NCBI GenBank assembly: GCA_016721185.1
Contig: JADKIP010000005.1
Location: 62,001-126,000, forward strand
DNA: 64,000 bases
Direction: 5' to 3'
Source of the DNA: Candidatus Dechloromonas phosphorivorans
GTDB lineage: Bacteria; Pseudomonadota; Gammaproteobacteria; Burkholderiales; Rhodocyclaceae
Below the pieces are notes generated by a model. It was given only the letters and a program-made list of their open reading frames with translations. It was not told the origin of the DNA and ran no database searches. This document shows positions 43,294 through 53,009 of the stretch, one piece after another (the stretch's first letter is position 1; each line of letters begins with the position of its first letter). Both the position numbers and the translations under genes were made by a program.

Positions 43294-46200
43294 ATGATTT
43301 TCAGCGAAGACTCACGGGTCAAGATTCCGTGCATCCTGCATCTGGTCCGGCTTGGCTACCGCTACCTCTCGCTCAAGAATGCCGTCTGGGACGAAGAAAC
43401 CAATATTTTCCCCACGCTTTTCAATGAAGCGATTGCCCGCATCAACCCTGATTTGAGTGCGGAAGACGTCACCCGACTGCTGGCTGACGTCAAACTCCTG
43501 CTGGACAACGAAGACCTCGGCAACGCCTTCTATGACCGGCTTACCGAGCGTTCTGGCGTCCGCCTGATCGACTTCGAGAACTTCGACAACAACAGCTTTC
43601 AGGTCGTTACCGAACTGACCTGCAAGAACGGCGACGATGAGTTCCGGCCCGACATCACCTTGCTCATCAACGGCATGCCGCTGGCCTTTATCGAGGTCAA
43701 GAAGCCCAACAATCGCGAAGGCGTGCTGGCCGAGCGCAACCGCATCATCACGCGCAGCCGCAATCCAAAATTCCGGCGCTTCATCAACATCACGCAGTTG
43801 ATGGTCTTCTCCAACAACATGGAGTACGACGACGGCTCGCCGCAGCCCATCGAAGGCGCGTTTTACGCCAGCCCATCCTATGACTCGCCCGTCTTCAACT
43901 ATTTCCGCGAAGAAGAAACGCTAGACCTCGGCCAGCTTTTGGCAGATGAAGATGACGCTCTCGAAAACGAAGTGCTGCGCGATAACAACCTCAACGTCAT
44001 CAAGCACAGCCCCGAATTTCTGAGTAACAAATCGCCAGATACGCCAACCAACCGCATCTGCACCTCCCTGTTCAGTCGTGAGCGGCTAGCCTTCCTGCTG
44101 CGCTTTGCGCTGGCCTACGTGAACGAAAGCGACGGCCTGCACAAGCATGTGATGCGCTACCCCCAACTTTTTGCCACCAAGGCCATCAAGAAGAAACTCG
44201 ATGCCGGGGTGAAGAAGGGCATCATCTGGCACACCCAGGGCAGCGGCAAAACCGCACTGGCGTATTACAACACCCGCTTCCTCACTGATTACTTCCAGCA
44301 CCAAGGGGTGATTCCGAAGTTTTACTTCATCGTCGACCGGCTTGATCTGGCGACGCAGGCGCAGCGTGAATTTTCCTGTCGCGGTCTGGTGGTACATACC
44401 ATCGACAGCCGCGAAGCCTTTGCCCGCGACATTAAAACCACGCAGGTGCTGCACAACCACAGCGGCAAGCCGGAAATCACCGTGGTCAATATCCAGAAAT
44501 TTCAGGACGACCCGGATGTGGTGCGCACCGAGGATTACGACTTCAGCATCCAGCGCGTCTACTTTCTTGATGAAGTGCACCGCAGCTACAACCCGCAGGG
44601 CAGCTTTCTGGCCAACCTCAGCCACTCCGACCGCAACGCCATCAAGATCGGCCTCACCGGCACGCCGCTGCTGGGCGACGACTACAACTCGCGCGCCCTG
44701 TTTGGCGACTACATCCACAAGTATTACTACAACGCCTCCATTGCCGACGGCTACACCCTGCGCCTGATCCGCGAAGAGATCGCCACCAACTACAAAATCT
44801 CGCTGCAAGAAGCGCTCGCCGCCGTCCAGTTGCAGCAAGGCGATATCGACCGCAAATTGATCTACTCGCACCCGCAATTCGTCGAGCCCATGCTCGATTA
44901 CATCGTGCGTGACTTCGAGAAAAGCCGCAGCGCGCTGGGCGATGCCAGCATCGGCGGCATGGTGATCTGCGACAGCGCCGATCAAGCCAAACAGATGTTC
45001 GAAATTTTCAATACGGTCTATGCCGCCCAGCCATCGCCCGCATACGCCGCTGAGGACTCCGCGCAAGCCATGATCGCCGCCGCGCAGCCAGACAGCTACG
45101 CCGCCCGCACCCTGCTGCAAAACCGGGTCAAAAATGCCGCGCTGATCCTGCACGACATCGGCAGCAAGGACGAGCGCAAGCAATGGGTGGAAGACTTCAA
45201 GGCCGGCAAGATCGATCTCCTGTTTGTCTACAACATGCTGCTCACCGGCTTTGACGCCAAGCGCCTGAAAAAGCTCTACCTGGGCCGCGTCATCAAGGCG
45301 CATAACCTGCTGCAGGCACTCACCCGCGTCAACCGCACCTACAAGGATTTCCGCTACGGCTACGTGGTGGACTTTGCCGACATCCGCAAGGAATTCGACA
45401 AGACCAATAAAGACTACTTTGACGAACTGCAATCCGAGCTGGGCGACGAGATCGAGCACTACTCCAACCTGTTCAAATCTGCCGAAGAGATCGCGCAGGA
45501 AATCGAAGCCATCAAGGACATCCTGTTCCGCTTCAATATCGAAAACGCCGAAGAGTTTTCAAAACAGCTCAGCCAGATTCAAGATCGCGCCACCGTCCTG
45601 GCACTCAAAAAAGCGCTCGCCGATGCCCGCAGCCTCTACAACCTGATCCGCCTGCAAGGCGATTACGGGCAACTGCAGCAGCTCGATTTCCACAAGCTGG
45701 GCCAGCTCTACCGCGAAACCTGCAACCACCTCGATCTGCTCAACCTGAAAGAAAGCATCGAATCGGCCACCGACACCAGCAATCTGCTCAATGTCGCGCT
45801 GGAAGAGGTGATCTTCAAATTCGCCAAGATCAGGGAAGAAGAGCTGGTCCTGGCCGACCAGCTGAAAAACACCCTGCGCCAGACGCGCGAAGCGCTGGCG
45901 GACAATTTCGACCAGCAAGACCCCAAGTTCGTCACCCTGCGCGAAGAGCTGGAACGGCTGTTCAAGAAAAAGAAGCTCAGCGAAGTCAGCCAGGAAGAGA
46001 TGACCGCCAACATCGGCGCGCTCAATGCGATTCACGACAAAGTCAAAGAGCTGAACCGCCAGAACAACCAGCTGCGCGCCAAATACCAGGGCGATGCCAA
46101 ATACACGCGCATTCACAAGCGCCTGCATGAGCGCGGCGCGCTTATGCCAAATACTACGCAAATCGAGCGCCGCCTGTTTGAAGCCCTCAACGGCGTCAAG

Positions 46201-46434
46201 CAGCAGGCCGACGAACAGGTGCTGCAAAACACCCAGTTGCTGAATAACGAAAGCTATTTCGAGCGGATGATGCAGCCCATCGTCATCGGCGAGTTCTCCA
46301 CCCGCCAGCACATCAAACTCACCCCCGACGCCAGCCGCAGCATCAACCAGCTGGTGGTGGCCGAATACATGCATGAATTTTCTGCTGGCGCCCGCCCGGG
46401 CGGCAGTCGTAACACTGGAGCACACCCTTGGTAA
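43294..46434 (+). CDS. hsdR: Type I restriction enzyme, R subunit
   Basis: 1046 aa. The N-terminal PDDEXK nuclease is seen as FRPDITLLINGMPLAFIEVKK (residues about 113-133). The SF2 translocase follows: Walker A HTQGSGKTALAYY near 312, DEVH box VYFLDEVHRSYNP near 423, TGTPLL near 450, and a second RecA domain with LLFVYNMLLTGFDAKRLKK near 650. A helical C-terminal domain docks on the methyltransferase. Cuts DNA after ATP-driven translocation once M2S finds unmodified sites. Overlaps hsdM by 7 bases. All motifs intact. Confidence 0.95.
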   Translation: MIFSEDSRVKIPCILHLVRLGYRYLSLKNAVWDEETNIFPTLFNEAIARINPDLSAEDVTRLLADVKLLLDNEDLGNAFYDRLTERSGVRLIDFENFDNNSFQVVTELTCKNGDDEFRPDITLLINGMPLAFIEVKKPNNREGVLAERNRIITRSRNPKFRRFINITQLMVFSNNMEYDDGSPQPIEGAFYASPSYDSPVFNYFREEETLDLGQLLADEDDALENEVLRDNNLNVIKHSPEFLSNKSPDTPTNRICTSLFSRERLAFLLRFALAYVNESDGLHKHVMRYPQLFATKAIKKKLDAGVKKGIIWHTQGSGKTALAYYNTRFLTDYFQHQGVIPKFYFIVDRLDLATQAQREFSCRGLVVHTIDSREAFARDIKTTQVLHNHSGKPEITVVNIQKFQDDPDVVRTEDYDFSIQRVYFLDEVHRSYNPQGSFLANLSHSDRNAIKIGLTGTPLLGDDYNSRALFGDYIHKYYYNASIADGYTLRLIREEIATNYKISLQEALAAVQLQQGDIDRKLIYSHPQFVEPMLDYIVRDFEKSRSALGDASIGGMVICDSADQAKQMFEIFNTVYAAQPSPAYAAEDSAQAMIAAAQPDSYAARTLLQNRVKNAALILHDIGSKDERKQWVEDFKAGKIDLLFVYNMLLTGFDAKRLKKLYLGRVIKAHNLLQALTRVNRTYKDFRYGYVVDFADIRKEFDKTNKDYFDELQSELGDEIEHYSNLFKSAEEIAQEIEAIKDILFRFNIENAEEFSKQLSQIQDRATVLALKKALADARSLYNLIRLQGDYGQLQQLDFHKLGQLYRETCNHLDLLNLKESIESATDTSNLLNVALEEVIFKFAKIREEELVLADQLKNTLRQTREALADNFDQQDPKFVTLREELERLFKKKKLSEVSQEEMTANIGALNAIHDKVKELNRQNNQLRAKYQGDAKYTRIHKRLHERGALMPNTTQIERRLFEALNGVKQQADEQVLQNTQLLNNESYFERMMQPIVIGEFSTRQHIKLTPDASRSINQLVVAEYMHEFSAGARPGGSRNTGAHPW

Positions 46435-48080
46435 GCCAGCAATTTGAACAACGCACCCGCGAGCTGATCGACAGCCTCAAGGCCATCTGCGCCGCTTATG
46501 GCCTGGGCAACGATGGCAACGAGTTCAAGATCATCACCCAGGTCTTTCTCTACAAATTCCTCAACGACAAGTTCGCCTTCGAGGCCAAGAAGATCCAGCC
46601 GGCACTCGCCAAGACTGAAAGCTGGGAAGCCGCCATCGCGGCGATGAATGCCGACGACCTGGAAATGCTGCAAATGCAGATGGGGCCGGATACCGCGCGC
46701 CTGAAGCCCGAGCATTTCATCGCTTACCTGTTTGGCCGCCAGAACGCCCCGGAATTCGCCAAGCTGTTCGACGACACCCTGCGCGACATCGCCATCAGCA
46801 ACAACGACATCTTCGCCGTCAAAACCGATGGCGGCGCCAAGATCACCCTGTTTGACCGGGTCAGCGAATTCATCACCGACCCGTCAAAACGCGACGCCTT
46901 CTGCCGCGCCATCATCAACAAGCTGGGCGACTTCAGTTTCGAGCGCATCTTCAACGAAAAATACGACTTCTACGCCGCGCTGTTTGAATACCTGATCAAG
47001 GATTACAACAAGGACAGCGGCGGCAAATACGCCGAGTACTACACCCCGCACGCCGTCGCCAAGATCATGGCCGCCATCCTCGTGCCGGAAGCCGTGCGCG
47101 GCAAGGTCAGCAATGTGAGCTGCTACGACCCCTCGGCCGGTTCCGGCACGCTGCTGATGAACATCGCCCACGCCATCGGCGAGCAGCGCTGCAGCATCTA
47201 CTCGCAGGACATCTCGCAAAAATCATCCAGCCTGCTGCGCCTGAACCTGATCCTGAACAACCTGGTGCATTCCATCCCCAACATCATCCAGGGCAACACC
47301 ATGCTCCACCCCTACCACCGGGAGGCACAGGGGCAGGGACAAAAAAACGCACTCAAAAAGTTTGACTACATCGTCAGCAATCCGCCGTTCAAGATGGATT
47401 TCAGCGATTTCCGCAATGAACTGGACAGCAAAGAGCACCGCGAACGCTTTTTTGCCGGGGTGCCCAATATCCCGAAGCAGGCCGTGGACAAGATGGCCAT
47501 CTACCAGCTCTTCTTGCAGCACATCATTTATTCCTTGAAGCCCGGCGGCAAAGCGGCCGTGGTCGTGCCCACCGGCTTCATCACCGCGCAAAGCGGCATC
47601 GACAAAGGCATCCGCCAGCATCTGGTGGACAACAAAATGCTCGCCGGCGTGGTCTCCATGCCCAGCAACATCTTCGCCACCACCGGCACAAATGTCTCCA
47701 TTTTGTTCGTCGACCGCAGCAATCAGGAGAGCGTGGTCCTGATCGACGCCTCCGGCCTCGGCACCAAGGTCAAGGACGGCAAGAACCAGAAAACCCTGCT
47801 CTCCGAAGCCGAAGAAGACCGCATCATCGCCACCTTCAACGCCAAACAGGCGGTGGAAGATTTCTCGGTGGTGGTCAGTTACGCCGACATCGCCGCCAAG
47901 AATTACAGCCTGAGCGCCGGGCAGTATTTCGACGTAAAGATCGAATACAGCGACCTCACCCCGGCACAGTTTGCTGAAAAGATGCAGGGCTTTACTGACA
48001 AGCTGGACACGCTATTCGAGGAATCAGCAGGGCTTGAGCAAGAGATCAAAAAGCAATTAGCGGGGTTGCGCTATGAGTAA
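46428..48080 (+). CDS. hsdM: Type I restriction-modification, M subunit (N6-adenine methyltransferase)
   Basis: 550 aa. N-terminal helical HsdM_N domain (QQFEQRTRELIDSLKAICAA), SAM-binding CYDPSAGSGTLLMNIAH near residue 228 and catalytic NPPF (YIVSNPPFKMDF) near 317. C-terminal segment contacts HsdS. The start is TTG at 46428, supported by CTGGAG at 46415-46420 and by the family start; no ATG lies nearby in frame. Overlaps the next gene by 8 bases. Confidence 0.94.
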   Translation: MVSQQFEQRTRELIDSLKAICAAYGLGNDGNEFKIITQVFLYKFLNDKFAFEAKKIQPALAKTESWEAAIAAMNADDLEMLQMQMGPDTARLKPEHFIAYLFGRQNAPEFAKLFDDTLRDIAISNNDIFAVKTDGGAKITLFDRVSEFITDPSKRDAFCRAIINKLGDFSFERIFNEKYDFYAALFEYLIKDYNKDSGGKYAEYYTPHAVAKIMAAILVPEAVRGKVSNVSCYDPSAGSGTLLMNIAHAIGEQRCSIYSQDISQKSSSLLRLNLILNNLVHSIPNIIQGNTMLHPYHREAQGQGQKNALKKFDYIVSNPPFKMDFSDFRNELDSKEHRERFFAGVPNIPKQAVDKMAIYQLFLQHIIYSLKPGGKAAVVVPTGFITAQSGIDKGIRQHLVDNKMLAGVVSMPSNIFATTGTNVSILFVDRSNQESVVLIDASGLGTKVKDGKNQKTLLSEAEEDRIIATFNAKQAVEDFSVVVSYADIAAKNYSLSAGQYFDVKIEYSDLTPAQFAEKMQGFTDKLDTLFEESAGLEQEIKKQLAGLRYE

Positions 48081-49119
48081 AGAGATTGCATCACCGGCGG
48101 CGTATCAGGATTTGCTGCAAGAAATTGGGCACGCAATCCACGGCGCCAGACAACAAGCCGCCCAAGCCGTCAACACCCTGCTGGTGCAGACCTATTGGCA
48201 CATCGGCCAGCATATTGTCGAATTTGAACAAGGCGGCAAAGAAAAGGCCGACTACGGCAGCGGCCTGCTGGATCGCTTGTCCAAAGACTTGAGCACGCTG
48301 TACGGCAAGGGGTTTGGACGTTCAAACGTGTTTTACATGCGCAAGCTTTATTTGAGTTTTCAAAATAGTGGGACGCTGTCCCACAAATTGACCTGGAGTC
48401 ATTATTACGAAATCTTGAAGGCCGATGACTCCTTGGAAATCAGCTTTTACACCCGACAAACCGCCCTGGAAAACTGGAGTGTGCGCGAACTCAAACGGCA
48501 GATGAAAAGTATGCTGTTTCATCGTCTGGCATTGAGCAAGGACAAGGAAGGCGTGCTGAAACTGGCGAACCAGGGCAACGAAATACAGCAAGCCGAAGAC
48601 CTGCTCAAAGAACCCTTTGTGCTCGAATTCCTGAACATCCCGCAAAGCCATATCCTGACCGAAACCCAGCTCGAACAAAAACTCATCGACCACCTGCAAC
48701 AGTTCATTCTGGAGTTGGGCAAAGGCTTTGCGTTCATTGCCCGCCAGTACCGAATGAGCATCGGCGGTAAGCATTTCTATGCCGACCTGCTGTTTTATCA
48801 CCGCATTCTGAAATGCTTTGTGGTCATTGACCTCAAGCGTGGCGAAATCAATCATCAGGATATTGGGCAAATGAACCTCTACCTGAATTATTTCGCCAAA
48901 GAAGAAAACGTCGAAGGCGACAACCAACCGGTCGGCATCATCCTCGGCGCTTACAAAGACCATTTCCTCGTCGAATACGCCACCGCCAGCATTACCAATC
49001 AGATACTGCTGGCGAAATATTTGCTTTATCTGCCGGACAAAGCACAACTTGGCCAGCAACTGGAGCGGTTGTTGATGGATGAGGATGATCAGGAAACTGG
49101 TGGCGGGGTTGCGGTATGA
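48073..49119 (+). CDS. DUF1016 (YhcG-like) PDDEXK nuclease, copy 1
   Basis: 348 aa. N-terminal helical domain (LVQTYWHIGQHIVEFEQGG, YGSGLLDRLSKDLS, FGRSNVFYMRKLYL) and C-terminal nuclease domain with FYADLLFYHRILKCFVVIDL followed by KRGE, giving the D-(x)n-D-x-K core, then DIGQMNLYLNYF. Such proteins are predicted endonucleases often seen in type I restriction loci; the cellular role is not settled. Overlaps hsdM by 8 and hsdS by 4 bases, so it is part of the same operon. Confidence 0.88.
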   Translation: MSKEIASPAAYQDLLQEIGHAIHGARQQAAQAVNTLLVQTYWHIGQHIVEFEQGGKEKADYGSGLLDRLSKDLSTLYGKGFGRSNVFYMRKLYLSFQNSGTLSHKLTWSHYYEILKADDSLEISFYTRQTALENWSVRELKRQMKSMLFHRLALSKDKEGVLKLANQGNEIQQAEDLLKEPFVLEFLNIPQSHILTETQLEQKLIDHLQQFILELGKGFAFIARQYRMSIGGKHFYADLLFYHRILKCFVVIDLKRGEINHQDIGQMNLYLNYFAKEENVEGDNQPVGIILGAYKDHFLVEYATASITNQILLAKYLLYLPDKAQLGQQLERLLMDEDDQETGGGVAV

Positions 49120-50324
49120 GCGAGTGGCTGCAGACCACGCTTGGTAGAGTTCTTAGCTCTGGTGGCGGAAAAATCCAAACGGGGCCGTTTGGCAGCCAGT
49201 TGCACGCATCTGACTATGTAGAGTCAGGTATTCCGTGCATCATGCCTACCAACATGCACAATAATCGTGTGAATGTTTCGGGTATAGCCTTCATTGGTGA
49301 TAAAGATGCGCAGCGACTGTCCCATCATTTGGTGCAAGAGGGCGATATTGTTTATAGCCGCCGTGGTGATGTCACACAGAAGGCACTCATTGGGAAAACA
49401 GAAGCCGGTTATTTTTGCGGCACAGGATGCCTGTTAGTTCGTCCTGGCAATGCCATTGATCCGGCATTCCTGACATATCACCTCAGTACCCCAACCAATC
49501 AGGGTTGGATCGTTAAGCAAGCGGTTGGGGCAACAATGCCCAACTTGAATACCGCGATTCTTTCTGCGGTGCCCTTGAGCATGCCTCCACTCAAGGAAAC
49601 ACAGAAAAAAATCGCCGCCGTCCTCTCCGCCCTCGACGCCAAAATCGACTGCAACAACCGCATCAACGCCGAGCTGGAGGCGATGGCCAAGACGCTGTAC
49701 GACTACTGGTTCGTGCAGTTCGACTTCCCCGACGCCAACGGCAAACCCTACAAATCCTCCGGCGGCAAGATGGTCTACAACGCCACGCTGAAACGGGAGA
49801 TTCCGGCGGGGTGGAGGGACGGCACGATTGGGAACCTGATTTCTCTTGAGTATGGCAAAGGGCTAAAGGCTGAAAACAGAACTGGGAGTGGGCATCCTGT
49901 TATTGGGTCAAATGGGGTGGTGGGTTACCACTCAGAGTACCTTGTGGAAGGGCCTGGTATCGTCGTTGGTCGTAAAGGTACTGTTGGTGCCATCACATTC
50001 ATCCACACCGACTTCTTCCCGATTGACACAACCTACTACGTCAAACCTATCTCGAAAATTGGGTTTCTCTATCTGAAATATCTGCTGTCTTCGCTTGGCC
50101 TTGAGAAAATGAACAGCGACAGCGCTGTTCCAGGCTTGAATCGTGAAGTCGCGCTCAGAATCAATACTGTTCTTCCACCGACAACTTTGATCCAAGATTT
50201 TGAGCGAAGAACTGCTGCGGTTTTCAGTAAATTGTATATTTTGGTACAGGAAAACCAGCAACTCGCCCAACTCCGCGACTGGCTCCTCCCCCTGCTGATG
50301 AACGGCCAAGTCACGGTGGCGTGA
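49116..50324 (+). CDS. hsdS: Type I restriction-modification, specificity subunit
   Basis: 402 aa with two target-recognition domains. TRD1 (residues about 5-165) has TGPFGSQLHASDY; the central conserved helix region is KKIAAVLSALDAKIDCNNRIN, with AMAKTLYDYWFVQFDFP; TRD2 (about 235-375); and a C-terminal conserved helix (QENQQLAQLRDWLLPLLMNGQ). TRD segments are visibly AT-richer than the conserved helices, as expected for horizontally exchanged recognition modules. The DNA target cannot be read from sequence. Intact; overlaps the second DUF1016 reading frame region. Confidence 0.93.
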   Translation: MSEWLQTTLGRVLSSGGGKIQTGPFGSQLHASDYVESGIPCIMPTNMHNNRVNVSGIAFIGDKDAQRLSHHLVQEGDIVYSRRGDVTQKALIGKTEAGYFCGTGCLLVRPGNAIDPAFLTYHLSTPTNQGWIVKQAVGATMPNLNTAILSAVPLSMPPLKETQKKIAAVLSALDAKIDCNNRINAELEAMAKTLYDYWFVQFDFPDANGKPYKSSGGKMVYNATLKREIPAGWRDGTIGNLISLEYGKGLKAENRTGSGHPVIGSNGVVGYHSEYLVEGPGIVVGRKGTVGAITFIHTDFFPIDTTYYVKPISKIGFLYLKYLLSSLGLEKMNSDSAVPGLNREVALRINTVLPPTTLIQDFERRTAAVFSKLYILVQENQQLAQLRDWLLPLLMNGQVTVA

Positions 50325-50335
50325 AGGAGACCCGC

Positions 50336-51388
50336 ATGAACGATCAACCCAGCCTCCCGCAAACCCTGCTCGCCGCGCTGCGCGAGCTGATCGCGCGGGG
50401 CCGCCAACATGCCCTGCGGGCTGTGGACATGGTGCAGGTGCAGACCTGCTGGGAAGTGGGGCGGCATATCGTCGAATTCGAACAGGGCGGCGAGAATCGT
50501 GCTGCCTATGGCAAAAAGCTGCTGTCCAGTCTGGCGGAAAACCTGACACGCGAATTTGGCAAAGGCTTCGATGCCTCGAATTTGCGTTACATGCGGCTGT
50601 TTTATCAGGCCTTCCCGATGTGTGACGCACTGCGTCACGAATTGAGCTGGACCCACTACCGCACGCTATTACGCGTCGAGAGCGCCGATGCCCGGCAGTG
50701 GTACATGAACGAAGCCGCCGCGCAGAACTGGAGTTCCCGCGCATTGGAACGCCAGATCGGCACCTTGTATTACGAACGACTGCTGCTGAGCGAAGACAAG
50801 CCGGCGCTGGCTGCCGAAGCCGATGCCAAGCTGCACGCCCTGAAACAAGCACCGCGCGAATTCATCCGTGACCCGGTGATGCTGGAATTCCTCGGCTTCC
50901 CGGGTAGCGGCAAGCTGCTGGAATCGACGCTGGAACAGGCTTTGATGGATAAGTTGCAGGCTTTCCTGCTGGAACTGGGCAAGGGCTTTGCCTTTGTCGC
51001 CCGTCAGCAACGCATCAGCACCGAAAGCAAGGATTTCTACATTGATCTGGTGTTCTACAACTACCTGCTCAAGTGTTTTGTGCTGATCGACCTGAAAACC
51101 CATGAGCTGACGCATCAGGACATCGGGCAGATGGATATGTATGTCCGCATGTACGACGATCTCAAACGCGGCCCGGATGACAACCCCACCGTCGGCATCC
51201 TGCTCTGCGAGCATAAGGATCATTCCGTGGTGCGCTACTCGGTGCTGCACGACAGTGAGCAGTTGTTCGCCAGCAAATATCGCCTGATCCTGCCCAGTGA
51301 AGAAGAGCTGCGCTGCGAGATCGAACGCGAGCGTGCGATCCTGGACGAAGCCCAAAACACTAACATTCCTGGAAAAGGGCTGGCATGA
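50336..51388 (+). CDS. DUF1016 (YhcG-like) PDDEXK nuclease, copy 2
   Basis: 350 aa. Same architecture as the copy at 48073: TCWEVGRHIVEFEQGG, FGKGFDASNLRYMRLFYQAF, ELSWTHYRTLLRVE, and the nuclease core FYIDLVFYNYLLKCFVLIDL followed by KTHE and DIGQMDMYVRMY. The two copies are clearly related but divergent, so this is not a recent duplication. ATG 50336 has AAGGAG at 50324-50329; a longer start at 50321 is less likely. It is 11 bases after hsdS. Confidence 0.88.
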   Translation: MNDQPSLPQTLLAALRELIARGRQHALRAVDMVQVQTCWEVGRHIVEFEQGGENRAAYGKKLLSSLAENLTREFGKGFDASNLRYMRLFYQAFPMCDALRHELSWTHYRTLLRVESADARQWYMNEAAAQNWSSRALERQIGTLYYERLLLSEDKPALAAEADAKLHALKQAPREFIRDPVMLEFLGFPGSGKLLESTLEQALMDKLQAFLLELGKGFAFVARQQRISTESKDFYIDLVFYNYLLKCFVLIDLKTHELTHQDIGQMDMYVRMYDDLKRGPDDNPTVGILLCEHKDHSVVRYSVLHDSEQLFASKYRLILPSEEELRCEIERERAILDEAQNTNIPGKGLA

Positions 51389-51445
51389 GCAACAGCGCAC
51401 CACAAAGAATTTCCAGGCGCAGCCAGCAACCACAGCGCCGACGAC

Positions 51446-51640
51446 GTGACCCGTAGCACGCGAGCCGATTCGTCAGAACGCATGAAGCGCGCCCACGAAG
51501 CCGCCGCATACGATCAATGGTTTCGTGCCCAGGTGCAGGAAGCGATTGACGATCCGCGCCCGAGTATTCCGCATGAGCAGGTTATGGCGGAGTTCGCAGA
51601 GCGTCGCACGGCCTTGCTCAAGCGGGCTGGCCGTAGCTGA
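51446..51640 (+). CDS. Small RelB-type antitoxin-like protein (orphan)
   Basis: 64 aa from GTG 51446, or 52 aa from ATG 51481. The core AYDQWFRAQVQEAIDDPRPS followed by IPHEQVMAEFAERRTAL matches the C-terminal half of RelB/DinJ-type antitoxins. The N-terminal DNA-binding half is short or missing, and no RelE/ParE-type toxin gene follows. It may be a decayed toxin-antitoxin remnant at the end of the restriction island, or a free antitoxin. Start uncertain. Confidence 0.55.
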   Translation: MTRSTRADSSERMKRAHEAAAYDQWFRAQVQEAIDDPRPSIPHEQVMAEFAERRTALLKRAGRS

Positions 51641-51712
51641 CTATTTTTATCTTTTGCGGCTTGGGGCAAAAATAGCCAATCCGGCGTTAAACCCAATCAA
51701 TTCGCTCCACCC

Positions 51713-52777
51713 TCAAGGCACTGAACGGGGTTCGGACTCGAAACGGGCCAGCAGATTTTCGTAACCCGCCGAGCGCCGGGCGAGCAAGCCGTTTGTGCCG
51801 CCCAGTATTTCCTCGAAGAAGGCTAGCGTCAGGTCGATGGTGGCTGCTTTGACCAGCGGATTCAGGTCGCGCCCGCCGGCGCCCAGGCGGTCGGTGAACA
51901 TGCTGTGTGAGCCGTCGCGAAAGGCCACAAGGGCTTTGCGCGGGCTGCCGGTTGCGGTGAAAACGCGCAGGCGGTCCTGGTAGTCGGAGAGGTAGCCGGG
52001 AATCCGGATTTCGTCGCCTGTTGCCGTGATGTGCAGCGTCGGGATGCCGATTGGGCGGACGACGGCCTCCGGGTCAGTCTCGCCGTGAAAGGGGGGCGCG
52101 CTGATGATGACGGCGCCGAGGATGCGGCTGTCGCGGTAAGTGAGGTTGCCTTGCGGGCGCGAGAATACGGCGCCGGCGGCGAGCAAGGCGGTATTGGCGC
52201 CGTAGGAATGGCCGGCAGCGAGGATTCGTGCGGGATCGATCACGCCGGCAAACTGGGGATCGGCGAGCACCGAATCAAGGGCGAAGCCGAGGTCGCGCAC
52301 GCGGTTGACCGCCTCGGTTTCATTCGCAGCGGATTGCAGCCGGGAGACCATATCCAGCGGGTTGCCGCTCCACAGGCGGCTGTCGCTGCCGGCATGCTGG
52401 ACGTGCAGGCTGGCATAGCCGCGCGCTGCCCAGTTTGCGCCCAGATAGGAATAGCCTTCGCGCGAACCGCCCATGCCATGCGAGAAGGCGATCAGGGGCA
52501 CCGGTTCGTGCCGCGAGGCTGCGGGCGGCAGGTAGAGTTTGACCAGCACTTCGCGCTGACGGTCACGGTCGACCCACTGGAAATACTTGATTTCATAGGC
52601 GGCGGGTTGCGGCATCAGCTTGGCTTCAACCAGCGCCGCCTGGTTACGTGCCGACCAGGATTCGACAAAGCCGTTCGCCCGGCCGTCCTGAGTCGCGGCG
52701 CAAGCGGTGAGCAAGCTGACGCACGCTGCGATGAGGAGCAATCGGATCGAACGGTTTATTGCCAGCGGAGAGTGCAT
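51713..52777 (-). CDS. Lipoprotein alpha/beta hydrolase
   Basis: 354 aa. Signal peptide with lipobox LLTAC (Cys near residue 25), so probably anchored to the outer or inner membrane. The alpha/beta hydrolase core has FSHGMGGSREGYSYLG (oxyanion region), nucleophile elbow AAGHSYGANTALLAAG with the Ser near residue 195, and a late histidine in FRDGSHSMFTDR. It resembles the PAF-acetylhydrolase/dienelactone hydrolase group; substrate unknown. Confidence 0.82.
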   Translation of the reverse strand: MHSPLAINRSIRLLLIAACVSLLTACAATQDGRANGFVESWSARNQAALVEAKLMPQPAAYEIKYFQWVDRDRQREVLVKLYLPPAASRHEPVPLIAFSHGMGGSREGYSYLGANWAARGYASLHVQHAGSDSRLWSGNPLDMVSRLQSAANETEAVNRVRDLGFALDSVLADPQFAGVIDPARILAAGHSYGANTALLAAGAVFSRPQGNLTYRDSRILGAVIISAPPFHGETDPEAVVRPIGIPTLHITATGDEIRIPGYLSDYQDRLRVFTATGSPRKALVAFRDGSHSMFTDRLGAGGRDLNPLVKAATIDLTLAFFEEILGGTNGLLARRSAGYENLLARFESEPRSVP

Positions 52778-52963
52778 TTCTGGGATACCCGGTTATTTTT
52801 ACCTGTTGTCTGAGCGTTCAATGGGGCGCAAGTTCAGATTTCAAGCCGGATTGGTTGGATGTTGGCAAAACCAAGCGTCGCGACGGCTGATATTGTTGCT
52901 TATTGGCAAATTGTTACGGTCGACCGCAAAAAACCGCCAAAAAAATTATCCGCAGAAATGAAA

Positions 52964-52990
52964 AACCCCGGTGAATGCGCCACCGGGGTT
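52964..52990 (-). terminator. Terminator of the DUF6858-like gene
   Basis: On the minus strand AACCCCGGTG (52990-52981) pairs with CACCGGGGTT (52973-52964) around a 7-base loop: a 10-bp stem followed by five T. Nineteen bases after the stop of the minus-strand gene at 53010. Confidence 0.85.
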
Positions 52991-53009
52991 GTGCTTTGGT
53001 GCTGGAAAA

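Noticed and set aside
44086..45459. 457-aa open frame on the minus strand inside hsdR
   Set aside because: Antisense shadow of a gene with clear restriction-enzyme motifs; no ribosome-binding site or family features.
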